64,000 bases of DNA from assembly GCA_030407315.1 (NCBI GenBank), contig JALQPE010002014.1, forward strand, positions 1 through 64,000, in the 5' to 3' direction. Source of the stretch: Asparagopsis taxiformis (Eukaryota; Rhodophyta; Florideophyceae; Bonnemaisoniales; Bonnemaisoniaceae). A model generated the notes under the pieces. That model was not told where the DNA came from. It worked only from the letters and a program-made list of their open reading frames with translations, and did no database searches. Both the position numbers and the translations under genes were made by a program. Shown piece by piece: positions 45,677 to 55,328 of the stretch (its first letter is position 1; each line of letters begins with the position of its first letter).

Positions 45677-48600
45677 GTCACGAGCCACCCACATCGCCTG
45701 AACCCTTACGTAAAAGGGGGACGACCGACGTCGATGATTGGTCCTCCGCAGGCTCACCGATGAACGAGAGTTACGTAAAGCTCACGGCCGCGAAGGCCAA
45801 CTCGAGTCACATGACACCCGACGTGGGGGAAGAAACGAAGTCCGACGGGACGAACGAACCTCACACGAAGAGGAAGCCTCGCAGACGAGCGAGACGCGCT
45901 ACCCGGAAGCACGACGCTTCCGAGCGCGAGAAAGCCAAGCACGCGGCTTATACGAAGCGTGTCGACGCAAAAGAAGCCATACGGGCTCATACGGTGAAGC
46001 GACGAACCGCTAGCGAAGACGTAGACCGCGCGCCGGTCAGGACCGAACCGTTGGTCCTCGATGGGCATACGTGCCTACTTGCGTCGAAGCATTATATAGT
46101 GTCCGGAACGATCGGACTAGACCTCAACGTGATGAGGGCGATTACCATCGCGATGGATACGTGCAGCGGCTACAACTTGATACGAACAAGTTTACTACCC
46201 TACGACTGGGTCGACCGCTGTCTACGTGACGAAGAGCTACCGAAGCTCGGAGACGCCAACGGGCGACGTTTGCCTATCGAAGGCGCCATCCTGCTTCGTG
46301 TCAGGCTGGGGAACTCGCTGTTCCGCGTAAAATTCTTCGTAGCCAACACGCTGGCCGTTCCCGTTATAATGGGTACGTCGTTCATGTCGAAGCATGTCGA
46401 TGCTATACGCTGTCGAGCGCAGACAATCGACCTCCATCGGGGGGATACGATACCCATTATCGCGGAGGGCGATACGACGACTCCGTACGAGGAGGGGGAA
46501 GAGACGAATCCAAACGTGGAACACCCGAAGCGCCGCGAGCGTAACGCGGCCGCGAATCGGCCGAGCCGAACGTTCTCGGTTCGCCTGACGAAGTATACGC
46601 GTGTACCGGCGATGTCGCAACGGACCGTCAACGTGACGACGGATGCGACCGGACTCGTGTTCCTCGAACCGAAAGCGTCGGTGCAATTCCGGCATGGGCT
46701 GCGCATAGCCAACGGAGTGGTCGACGTAGGACCGAGAGAGACGTTCTCTATTATCGTGTCGAACTTCACGAAGAAGGACCGCGAATTGCCGAAAGGCGCA
46801 ACGATTGCGTACGCGGTACGCTCCCCGTTGGGAATCGTCCCACTCAAGCGTGAGGGCGGCGAAGCCCTCGCGAAGGTTTTGAACCTACCGCTAGTCGACG
46901 CGACGACGCGGACAAATACGACCGGGTTGGGCGACGAAACGCCAGACCCGTTGGTCAACGAAAAGGGGAACGACCCCGCCACGAATTGGCAGTCGACAAT
47001 CGATTTGTCGCACCTCGACGACGAGGATTTACGAAAGCGCATCAACAAGATGCTAGCTACACATTCGTCAATGTGGACGAGCGGACGCCTCGGCGAAATC
47101 AATGCTACGGAGCATCGAATCGAACTCGAACCGGGCACGCGGCCCATACGTTCAATGCCCTATCGTCAGGGTCCGGCTTTACGTACGATAGCCGAGGAGC
47201 AGATCACGAAGATGCTCAACGAAGGGGTTATCGAACCCGCGTCCAGCGAATGGGCGTCACCAATCGTGTTGGTGCCGAAGAAGGACGGATCCTTACGTTT
47301 CTGTGTCGATTACAGGCGTTTGAACGCGAAAACGATCGCTGATTCGTACCCGCTTCCTCGTATGGAAGATTGCCTCGATTCGTTGGGCGACGCCGCCATC
47401 TTCACGACACTCGATTGTAACGCCGGTTACTGGCAAGTGCCCGTCTCCGCCGAGGACCGTGATAAGACAACGTTTACGTCTTTCATGGGAACGTATCGCT
47501 ACGTGCGAATGCCATTCGGGCTACGAAATGCCCCCGCTACGTTTCAGCGGACGTTGGACATCATCCTCTCCGGAGTACGTTGGCAATCGTGCCTGGTCTA
47601 CTTAGACGACGTAATCGTCTTTTCGAAAGACCTCGAGTCTCACCTGGGTCACGTTGACCAGGTGCTTTCCCTGCTACGCGCAGCGGGAGTAACGTTAAAG
47701 CTCACGAAGTGCTCGTTCTTTCAACCACGAGTTGACTACCTGGGGCACGTGATTACCCCAGGGAAGCTGCACGTCGCAGCTCGGAACAAGGAAGCCTTTC
47801 GTACGGCTACGTTCCCACGCGACAAGACGCAATGTCGATCGTTTTTGGGCGCGGCCAACGTTTACCGCCGTTTCGTAAAGGCGTATGCCGAGATCGCTCG
47901 GCCACTCAACACGATGTTGAAGAAGGACGCTTCCCCCGATTGGACGAACCCAACGGACTCGCAAACGAATGCGTTCGAAACGTTGAAGACAATACTGGTG
48001 TCGCCACCAGTATTGCACCTTCCGAAGGCGGGACGTCCGTTCATGATCGATACCGACGCGTCGGCGTATCAGCTGGGAGCTACGTTGCTCCAACAGCAGA
48101 ACGAAGATAAACCCAACGAATGGGTGCCGATTGGGTACTGGTCGAAGACCCTCAACGAAACCGAACGCGGTTACTCGGCAACGGAGCGCGAGTGTTACTC
48201 AGTCGTTTGGGCGATAACGTCGCTCCGACCCTACGTAGAGGGTCAACGATTTACCGTACGTACGGATCACGAAGCCTTACGTTGGCTGATGACGTTGACG
48301 GACGCGTCCGGACGACTACTACGATGGAGGCTACGCGTTGCCGAATTCGATTTCGAAGTCACGTACAGGCCTGGGCGCGTGCACCAGGTACCTGACGCTT
48401 TATCACGTGTGATATCTACGTATGACGACGGTCGACCCGTCGACGATGACGTACCATCGTACGGGGACACGGTCCTCGTGACGACTCGCAGTCGGCGACA
48501 ACCCACACGAAATGGGCAAGGACGAACGACGTCCGTACGTAAAAAGGCAACGAATGCCAGGGGTCACGACGACCCGTCGAACGAGACTCGTGATGAACGA

Positions 48601-50205
48601 ACATCGGCCACGACGGCTGGCCACGATGGCCTCGAGTTCAACCGCGACGCAACGCTCGATGACGTTCTCGACGAGGAACCGGATTTCCTCGACGAACAGC
48701 GCGCTGCCGAAGACGATTCGGCACGCGTGCCACCAGCTGACGTTCAGCTTCCCATTACGAGGGACGAGCTTATCGAAGCTCAACGCGAGGACGCGTTCTG
48801 TCAAACGATACTGACACGACAGTCCGAGACGCAGGACGCTGCATTCTTCGAAGGCCACGATGGCTTACTCCGACGCCGGAACCCTCACGGTGAGGAACGT
48901 ACACAAATCGTTGTGCCGGCTTCGTTACGGCCGCGGCTGCTGGAGTTAACGCACCACCACGTCCTCGCTGGACATCCCGGGCAAACGCGTATGTACTATA
49001 CCCTACGGAGGACGTACTACTGGCCCGCGATGGCCGCCGACATCCACGCAACGGTACGAAACTGCGTTGGATGTGCGAAGAACCGCGTGAAGCTTCGCAA
49101 ACGGACGAACCCGTTACGTTTATTTCCGGCTACGGAGCCGCTGCGAGACCTATGTATCGACATACTAGGTCCGCTTACGAAGACCACGCGTGGTAACCGA
49201 TTTATCCTCGTGATAACGGACCGCTTCACGAAGCTGACTAGAGTCGTACCTCTACGAAATATCGATTCCGCCAACGTGGCGAGCGCGTTCGTCAACGCGT
49301 GGGTCTTCTCGTATGGACCCCCACGGACGCTCATAAGCGATAACGGAAAGCAGTTCGCTGCTAAGTTTTTCCAGCGCGTCTGCAACGAAATCGGCGTGAC
49401 GAACGTCTTTACGTCGACGTACCACCCCCAAACGAACGGGCAGGTGGAGCGCTACAACAGGACGATCCTGGCGATGCTGCGCAATTACGTGAACGAAAAC
49501 CAGAACGACTGGGATCGATACGCATCGGCGTTAACGTTTGCGTACAACACGCATGTGCATTCGAGCACGGGCACGACGCCCTTCGATTTGATTCTCACGA
49601 ATCCACCGCCACCGTTGGCGCTACACACGTCGGTAACGAACCGCGAACTACCCGACGGGGGAGGGCGAGCCACTTACGTTCGTGAGCTCGCCACAACGAT
49701 GGACAATGCGTATCGAACGCTGAAGGCCGCGCAGGCACGTTATAAACGAAATTTCGACAAACGAGTCCGTGTCTCGAATCGAAACATCCGCGCGGGAGAA
49801 TACGTATTCATCGACCCGACGGACGGGACCACGAAGGGCACGAAGCTCGGCAACCACGCGTTGGGACCGTTCCGCGTACTACGTAACGACGTACGAACGT
49901 TCGTCATCCAACGAGGAGACGTAGTTGAACGTGTCAACTCGGACCGCGTTGCGTACGCGCCAACGCCGGCGAACGCGCCCCCGCCGGAGCCATACGATGC
50001 CACCGAGGCAGACCTCGACAAGAACCGCGACGGTCCAGCGTATGTAGTAGACGACCTACTCAACCACCGCGTGAACGAGGACGGAACGTTAGACTTCCTC
50101 GTGAAGTGGGTCGGGTATCGTAACCCTACGTGGGAACCCCGCCGGAACGTATCTGAAGAGAGCGTCTCTCGATACTTCGCACGCGTGCGACGAGCAACAA
50201 CGTGA
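45616..50205 (+). CDS. X pol: protease, reverse transcriptase, RNase H, integrase, chromodomain
   Basis: Open frame of up to 1529 residues, -1 relative to gag, with an internal ATG at 45760. It is probably made as gag-pol by -1 frameshifting in 45616-45676. Domains: aspartic protease (AMDTCSGYNLI at 46150, IMGTSF later); RT at about 47130-47760 with YLDD at 47599-47610; RNase H at about 48040-48420 (MIDTDASAYQLG, TERECYSVVW, RTDHEALRWL); integrase with HHCC (HHHVLAGHPG...CVGCAK) and the DDE core (DILGPLTK, LISDNGKQF, NGQVERYN); and a C-terminal chromodomain (YVVDDLLNHR, FLVKWVGYRNPTWEP) at 50040-50175. The chromodomain places it among chromoviruses and likely targets insertion to marked chromatin. 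No break seen. Confidence 0.95.
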   Translation: MGSRRQRVERPRAGKRPGDVGHEPPTSPEPLRKRGTTDVDDWSSAGSPMNESYVKLTAAKANSSHMTPDVGEETKSDGTNEPHTKRKPRRRARRATRKHDASEREKAKHAAYTKRVDAKEAIRAHTVKRRTASEDVDRAPVRTEPLVLDGHTCLLASKHYIVSGTIGLDLNVMRAITIAMDTCSGYNLIRTSLLPYDWVDRCLRDEELPKLGDANGRRLPIEGAILLRVRLGNSLFRVKFFVANTLAVPVIMGTSFMSKHVDAIRCRAQTIDLHRGDTIPIIAEGDTTTPYEEGEETNPNVEHPKRRERNAAANRPSRTFSVRLTKYTRVPAMSQRTVNVTTDATGLVFLEPKASVQFRHGLRIANGVVDVGPRETFSIIVSNFTKKDRELPKGATIAYAVRSPLGIVPLKREGGEALAKVLNLPLVDATTRTNTTGLGDETPDPLVNEKGNDPATNWQSTIDLSHLDDEDLRKRINKMLATHSSMWTSGRLGEINATEHRIELEPGTRPIRSMPYRQGPALRTIAEEQITKMLNEGVIEPASSEWASPIVLVPKKDGSLRFCVDYRRLNAKTIADSYPLPRMEDCLDSLGDAAIFTTLDCNAGYWQVPVSAEDRDKTTFTSFMGTYRYVRMPFGLRNAPATFQRTLDIILSGVRWQSCLVYLDDVIVFSKDLESHLGHVDQVLSLLRAAGVTLKLTKCSFFQPRVDYLGHVITPGKLHVAARNKEAFRTATFPRDKTQCRSFLGAANVYRRFVKAYAEIARPLNTMLKKDASPDWTNPTDSQTNAFETLKTILVSPPVLHLPKAGRPFMIDTDASAYQLGATLLQQQNEDKPNEWVPIGYWSKTLNETERGYSATERECYSVVWAITSLRPYVEGQRFTVRTDHEALRWLMTLTDASGRLLRWRLRVAEFDFEVTYRPGRVHQVPDALSRVISTYDDGRPVDDDVPSYGDTVLVTTRSRRQPTRNGQGRTTSVRKKATNARGHDDPSNETRDERTSATTAGHDGLEFNRDATLDDVLDEEPDFLDEQRAAEDDSARVPPADVQLPITRDELIEAQREDAFCQTILTRQSETQDAAFFEGHDGLLRRRNPHGEERTQIVVPASLRPRLLELTHHHVLAGHPGQTRMYYTLRRTYYWPAMAADIHATVRNCVGCAKNRVKLRKRTNPLRLFPATEPLRDLCIDILGPLTKTTRGNRFILVITDRFTKLTRVVPLRNIDSANVASAFVNAWVFSYGPPRTLISDNGKQFAAKFFQRVCNEIGVTNVFTSTYHPQTNGQVERYNRTILAMLRNYVNENQNDWDRYASALTFAYNTHVHSSTGTTPFDLILTNPPPPLALHTSVTNRELPDGGGRATYVRELATTMDNAYRTLKAAQARYKRNFDKRVRVSNRNIRAGEYVFIDPTDGTTKGTKLGNHALGPFRVLRNDVRTFVIQRGDVVERVNSDRVAYAPTPANAPPPEPYDATEADLDKNRDGPAYVVDDLLNHRVNEDGTLDFLVKWVGYRNPTWEPRRNVSEESVSRYFARVRRATT

Positions 50206-52504
50206 AAGGCCACGACGGCCCCCGAAAACGCACACGAGCGTCGGGTTAAGCGCACGCGTGCGCGACGTTGCACGATGCAACAAACGAAGGCGACGAGCCG
50301 CACGAACGAGAAGCGAAGGCACAACGAGTGGCCGGGACGTCCACCCTTGCGTTGGGGGGGCGCGATGCGTGCTAGAGCCGTCGCTCTTTTCGTTTTCGAC
50401 ACCATACGTTGGTGGAGGCACGAGCGCCAACGAAAGATTGGACGACGAGTCCACGCGCGGACGATTCACACGATGTGAAGAGCCACGACTGGCTCGACAG
50501 TGTTGACCGTCCCACGGGCAAAGGTGACGACACCACGGGCCACGGACGGACAACACGTCAGATTTTTCGCGCGAAAAATTATACTTGGGCCAGCGGGCCA
50601 TGGACGCACGGTACGAAAAATCGGGCCGATTACAGTGCGCTAATCCGGCCAAATCTCGGGACACGCGTGCCCCGAAAATTTCGTAATTTTGGCATGTCAC
50701 GTGAGCCATCGTACGTCCCCGTGGACAGCCGCTGACAACGAGTCGCATCGACCAACGAGGTCAACGCCAACAGCTCGCGAGCTAACGGCAACGTGACGCC
50801 GGAAGGCGGAGAAACGACGTAGGACGGACGCGTCCCCAACGAAGATGGCAACGGCCTCATTACGAAACTTCCCGCACGAAGCGGAACGAAGCTATACGTT
50901 AGCCGACGAATTAGACCAACGGGTCTCAGCGCACGAAGCGCGCGAGTAAAGCGTGCGAACGACGAGCCAACGAGGCCGCGACGACGGACGGCGAACCGTA
51001 TCGCCATCGTGAGGCACGACGCCGAACGCGGTAGCCACGTACGGCAACCACGGAACGACACAACGGTGTCCTGCCACGCGGGCATAACGAACGACGCGCG
51101 AAAGCGAAAAGCCCGCCGGCCAGTCGAACGCACGTAACGAAACACGAATACGCAACGGCGTACAAGCTGGTAGCCAACGTAAACGGCACAGCTGAAGGCA
51201 ACAAGCCGACGAAAAGTTGGCTCACGTAACAGCCTCAAACGCCCGCGGGCATGCGAAGCGACTGCGTCAATCGCGTCCCCGTCGGGTTCGCAAGTCGAAT
51301 AAACGGAATTACGCAACGGCGTAGAGGGCGAGCATTACGTATGCCCAGGTGCACGTCGCACCACATAACGAATGAGCTAACGAAACGCTCCTCGGACGCC
51401 GCGGCGAACGACGCCACCACACGAAGCGGACTAGCGCAACGATTGCGCCACCGGCTAACGTGAAGCCGCGGGAACGTGAAGCGCGACGGCGCTAACGGTG
51501 TTAACGGCTATACGAAAAGCCAAGCCCGCCGGCAAAAACGTTGTCTACGGAACCGCGACGCACCACGACGCACTACCGCGTACACGCAACGGCGTGAAGC
51601 GTCAAGCCAACTCACGCGCGAGTCGGCCTGACGCTTAGCGAATTTTCCGTCCAGCTCACCGGAGCGAATTAAAATTGGCACCGACGTGCTACGTGCCAGA
51701 GAGCTCGAATGCTCAACGGAATTCGACACCCGACGGGGTTATCCGCACGAGGAACGACGGCGGAAACGAATTCCGAGATAGTTACAAAATGATAACGCCA
51801 CTGGCCAACGTGAAGCCGCGGCAACGCGAAGCGCGACGGCGCTAATGACGTCAACGGCTATACGAAAAGCCAAGCCCGCCGGCCACCACGTCGTCAACGA
51901 AACCGCAACGTACTGCGACGAATTACTACATACACGCCACGGCGTAGAACGTCAAACCGACTCACACGCCCGTCGGTCTGACGTTCGACGAAATTTTCGC
52001 CCAGCTCATCGGAGCAAATTAAAATGGGCACCGATGTGCTACGCGCTAAGGAGCTCGAATGCTCAACGAAATCCGACACCCGACGGGGTTATCCGAACGA
52101 GAAACGACGGCGGAAACGATTTGCGAGTTAGTTACTAAATGATACGCACGCCAACGGGCTCTAAGATCGAGGTTAACGTACCACTCGCAGTGAAAAGCCG
52201 CCGCTACGCGCCGCCGCTTTGCCGAATAATTGCGTGTGTTACGAACCTGCCAACGGGCACGCGCCGCCGCGAACTCGAAACACGGGCTACGTAAGCCTTA
52301 CGACACCCGACGGGGTAGACGCCACAACAAAAAAAATTGTGGGGAGGGGCTTAACGCTAAACCCCTCCTCTGCTGCAGACGACCTGCCAAACGCAAATTA
52401 CGAAGCTCAACGGAGCCATGCGATTACGCAAAGAAACAAGACGAAGTTTACGAAGCAATACGATGCTAGAGCCGACGTGGCCTACGAACTAACCTAGGAA
52501 CGAC
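50206..52504 (+). other. X long 3' noncoding region
   Basis: About 2.3 kb between pol and the end of the antisense ORF. Present in inverted orientation in E1 (58458-60960) with high similarity. ORFs on either strand are not conserved between the copies. Contains an AT-centred palindrome ATTTTTCGCGCGAAAAAT (50572-50589) and a 350-bp tandem duplication. Confidence 0.8.
51451..52150 (+). repeat. 350-bp tandem duplication in the X 3' region
   Basis: Unit 1 starts at 51451 (CCGGCTAACGTGAAGCCGCG) and unit 2 at 51801 (CTGGCCAACGTGAAGCCGCG). Both end near ATAGTTAC/TTAGTTAC plus AAATGATA. The units have diverged by substitutions. The same duplication is in E1 (about 58800-59510). Confidence 0.85.
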
Positions 52505-54733
52505 CTAGTAGCGACGAGAACGCTTGCCCGCAGGGTCATACGGACCAGGGCCTTCGCCGCGGCTATCGTGGCTGCGGCTGCGACTGGGCTGAACGAAGCC
52601 CGGCGCGTACGGATCGACGGTCTGCGTGACCACGGGGGCTCGCTCGCGACGAGACGCGGGATCCCTAGCGTAAGGATCCGCAGTCCCGTGACTGCGCGTA
52701 TCCGAAGGGCGCGCCGGAGCGGGGTCGCGTGGCAGGTACGCCGCTGCGTGACCATACCCGACGGGGTCGCCGAAGCCGCCGCCACTCGCGTAACCGTAAG
52801 GTTCATTACGAACGCCAACGGGCGGCGCGTAACTACGAGTCGCCGCGGCGAGACGCTCGGAAATCGCGCGTTCCGTTGCCAAGCGGGCAGTCAGGTCCAA
52901 CGTCTGGGCCCTGAACTCTTCGGCTGCGCGAGCCACGGACGAGATGAGGGAACGAATAACCCAGCCGTCCGCACGAGGCGGAGCGGCCATCGACGTACCG
53001 AGAAGCCGACGGGCATCCTCATCGGAGACGCGGTCGTCCAGGCTAACGAAGCGTGGCGCGCGTTCGGCCGGCGTGGCCACATCCGGACGACTGACGAGGG
53101 CAACGTTGCCCCCTTCCGTAGCCTCGCGTGGCACGACCTCTCGAGGATCCGGCGCACGCGGCGCTTCGTTTTGATGGCCACGACGGCCAGAACGTGTCCC
53201 TCGGGGGCGCTCGTTGCCCCCGAGGCCGCCGAAATAACCGGCACGATTGCCACGACGGCGTTCGGAACGGGAAGCGACCCGCGGCACGTAAGCCCCATCG
53301 CTACGAACGGAGACGAACTCCTGGTTATCGCCGCTTGCGTAATCGGGACGTATAACCCGATACTCCGGCCCCAACGCAAGGGCGCCGCGAACCTCAGCCA
53401 ACGCGCTGGTGACGGAGACAAACGTGTCGGAACCGTCCACCGGGATTGCACGAAGCATCTCGTAATCGGCCAGGAAGTCCAACGTGGACTCCGGCAGCAG
53501 GCACGCGCGCCCGAACACACGACGTTCCACGAACAGCGAGCACGCGAGCATCGCTGCGTGTTCGATGTCCACGGCCATAAGGAAACGTTCCTTCACGGGG
53601 GCAGGCGCGTCCTTCACGGCATCGGTGAAATAATGTACCACGCGTGGTAATAACGTGGACGACCCACGGGGGTACGGAAACTCCTCTACTACATCCGGCA
53701 ACGGCGGGAAGTAGAGCTCGCTCGGGACGACCCACGGAGCTGACGCGTGCGACACACGATAGTCGTCCGCGTTCACGTGGCGGAGAGCGAAGTGGTCATC
53801 GTACGACACGACGCTTTTGGAGATGACGCTCAACGAAAGAGCAGTCTTCCATTCGGCACGTTGCCTTTCGGAAAGTGTCCGCGGACATACGAATACGGAC
53901 GCCACCGAGATGAACGGCGGTTCCTCGGGCGTCCCCTTCCATAAGTATGCGTCCATACGATCAACGTAGATCGCGTCGTTGACGTCACGCAACCACGAGC
54001 GGTCGCAACGTATCGATGCCGGGATCTGGTAACGTTCCGATCCCGGCGGCCCGTTGGCGAAACGACGCCCGGCTGCTCGCCCCCACGTATCTTCGGCGGA
54101 ACGCATATAGTCGACGACCGCGCGGGCGTCCAGACGATCTCTAGCCAACGTGGCGAGATCGTCATCCGTGATACCCACGCGAGGCAACGCAGCCCACGCG
54201 TGGGTCAGGACGCCTACGTTTAGCGCCGCACCGCCACGTGAGGCGGTGCCGACTGTCCCAACGGGGTCACCACCCTCCGGCGAGGGGTCCTGGCGAGGAG
54301 AACGCGGCGAGCCATCACGACGAGGCACGCCCGTGCGGGCCGCCGCCACAGCACGACGCGAACGAGCGGCCGCTGCCATCGCGGCTACACCCGTCGACGG
54401 GGCCGCGGCATCCGGAATGATGGGTGACGAATTCCCCGAGTCGGACGCCGTTGCGTCATCATCACGTGTGGCGACGGCCCTAGCAGCCTCGGCAGGCGTC
54501 ACGGAAGCCACCAGGCGAGACGGAGCCATCGGGCGAGACGAAGAGGCGACGGCCTGCGAAGCAACGGCTTCTCCCGCCCTCACGGATGGGGCGGGCGCGA
54601 CGGACGCTTCCGTCGCTGGCGGCGCACCGGCCCCGACGAGGGAGGGAGCGCCCTGCGAAGGGGTTCTCGCTCCACCTCCAGCAGAGCCGGCGGGCCGCGG
54701 GGTGTTAGCATCGGTACTACGAGTCGTAACCAT
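52505..54733 (-). CDS. antisense ORF of X (742 residues), unknown function
   Basis: Opposite strand to gag-pol, from ATG 54733 (MVTTRSTDANTPRP) to a TAG at 52505. The order is an Ala/Pro/Ser-rich N-terminal third; a conserved core of about 300 residues (THAWAALPRVGI, YQIPASIRCDRSWLRD, YLWKGTPEEPPF, ECPRTLSERQRAEWKT-like, GSSTLLPRVVHYF, RRVFGRACLLPEST); an Arg/Gly-rich stretch (RSERRRGNRAGYFGGLGG); a helical segment (SSVARAAEEFRAQTLDLTARL); and an Arg/Ser tail ending RSRRY. I recognise no enzyme motif. The RG-rich part and low-complexity ends suggest RNA binding or a gag-like role (inference). E1 keeps a homologous intact ORF, so it is under selection. Antisense ORFs between pol and the 3' LTR are known in some plant Ty3/gypsy elements (Grande, RIRE2). 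Confidence 0.85.
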   Translation of the reverse strand: MVTTRSTDANTPRPAGSAGGGARTPSQGAPSLVGAGAPPATEASVAPAPSVRAGEAVASQAVASSSRPMAPSRLVASVTPAEAARAVATRDDDATASDSGNSSPIIPDAAAPSTGVAAMAAAARSRRAVAAARTGVPRRDGSPRSPRQDPSPEGGDPVGTVGTASRGGAALNVGVLTHAWAALPRVGITDDDLATLARDRLDARAVVDYMRSAEDTWGRAAGRRFANGPPGSERYQIPASIRCDRSWLRDVNDAIYVDRMDAYLWKGTPEEPPFISVASVFVCPRTLSERQRAEWKTALSLSVISKSVVSYDDHFALRHVNADDYRVSHASAPWVVPSELYFPPLPDVVEEFPYPRGSSTLLPRVVHYFTDAVKDAPAPVKERFLMAVDIEHAAMLACSLFVERRVFGRACLLPESTLDFLADYEMLRAIPVDGSDTFVSVTSALAEVRGALALGPEYRVIRPDYASGDNQEFVSVRSDGAYVPRVASRSERRRGNRAGYFGGLGGNERPRGTRSGRRGHQNEAPRAPDPREVVPREATEGGNVALVSRPDVATPAERAPRFVSLDDRVSDEDARRLLGTSMAAPPRADGWVIRSLISSVARAAEEFRAQTLDLTARLATERAISERLAAATRSYAPPVGVRNEPYGYASGGGFGDPVGYGHAAAYLPRDPAPARPSDTRSHGTADPYARDPASRRERAPVVTQTVDPYAPGFVQPSRSRSHDSRGEGPGPYDPAGKRSRRY

Positions 54734-54940
54734 CGTGGTTACGCTGTACACGATAATTACGACGAGTGCAACGAGCACGACGACGAGAGCCACGCGGGCT
54801 AAACGGAACAAGAGAACGAAAGGAACGGAGGTAGTAGTACCCAGCGGGGGAAGAGGATAAGGGAGAACGAAAGGCAACGGCCTGGATGACGATGGTGAGA
54901 GGAAGGGTGAGCGACGATCGCTATCACGTTAAGCCGCCGC

Positions 54941-54947
54941 TTAAATA
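54941..54947 (-). promoter_or_regulatory. TATA-like box for the antisense ORF of X
   Basis: The minus strand reads GATATTTAAGC about 208 bases upstream of ATG 54733. The E1 copy has TTATTTAAGCC at nearly the same distance (215 bases). Confidence 0.45.
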
Positions 54948-55138
54948 TCCTTCGGACGACCGTTGTCGACATGCCCGCTGGCAGATTCACGAAAAGGCCG
55001 CGGCCTGCGCTCGTATCGCGCTGAATTGAAGCACACCCGCGTGGTGGAATTGGACACTGCATCCGTTGCAGGAAAACGCCTAAGCGAGGCATTGACGTAC
55101 GACGCCAACGGGCGGGCCGCGATGATTACGAAAGAGCC

Positions 55139-55252
55139 GGAGCGCACGCGCGCGCTCCGGCGCCGTGGCGATTCGATCAGCCAACCGGGCCATGTACGTT
55201 TCAACGAGATTTTTCGGGACAACTGCCACGTCCGCAGTTGTACCCGAAAAGG
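55139..55252 (+). other. two conserved stem-loops near the X 3' end
   Basis: First: GGAGCGCACGCGCGCGCTCC near 55139. Second: TTTTCGGGACAACTGC (55211-55226) pairs with GCAGTTGTACCCGAAAA (55234-55250), with one bulged base. Both are retained in E1 (about 42250-42385). They may fold in the genomic RNA just upstream of the polypurine tract. Confidence 0.55.
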
Positions 55253-55328
55253 CGCCACGGCCCCGTGTCTCAGGCGCGTCCTGACGGGCCTCGCGTGGCC
55301 GGGACGTCCACGTGTGGGGGTGGGGCTG

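Noticed and set aside
46200..47147. 315-codon minus-strand ORF opposite pol, and other long ORFs opposite gag/pol
   Set aside because: Shadow of the pol frame caused by the few stop codons in ACG/CGT-rich DNA.
50630..51316. 228-codon minus-strand ORF in the X noncoding region
   Set aside because: The E1 counterpart is broken and carries an indel; codon pattern not conserved. The ACG-rich composition makes chance long ORFs common here.
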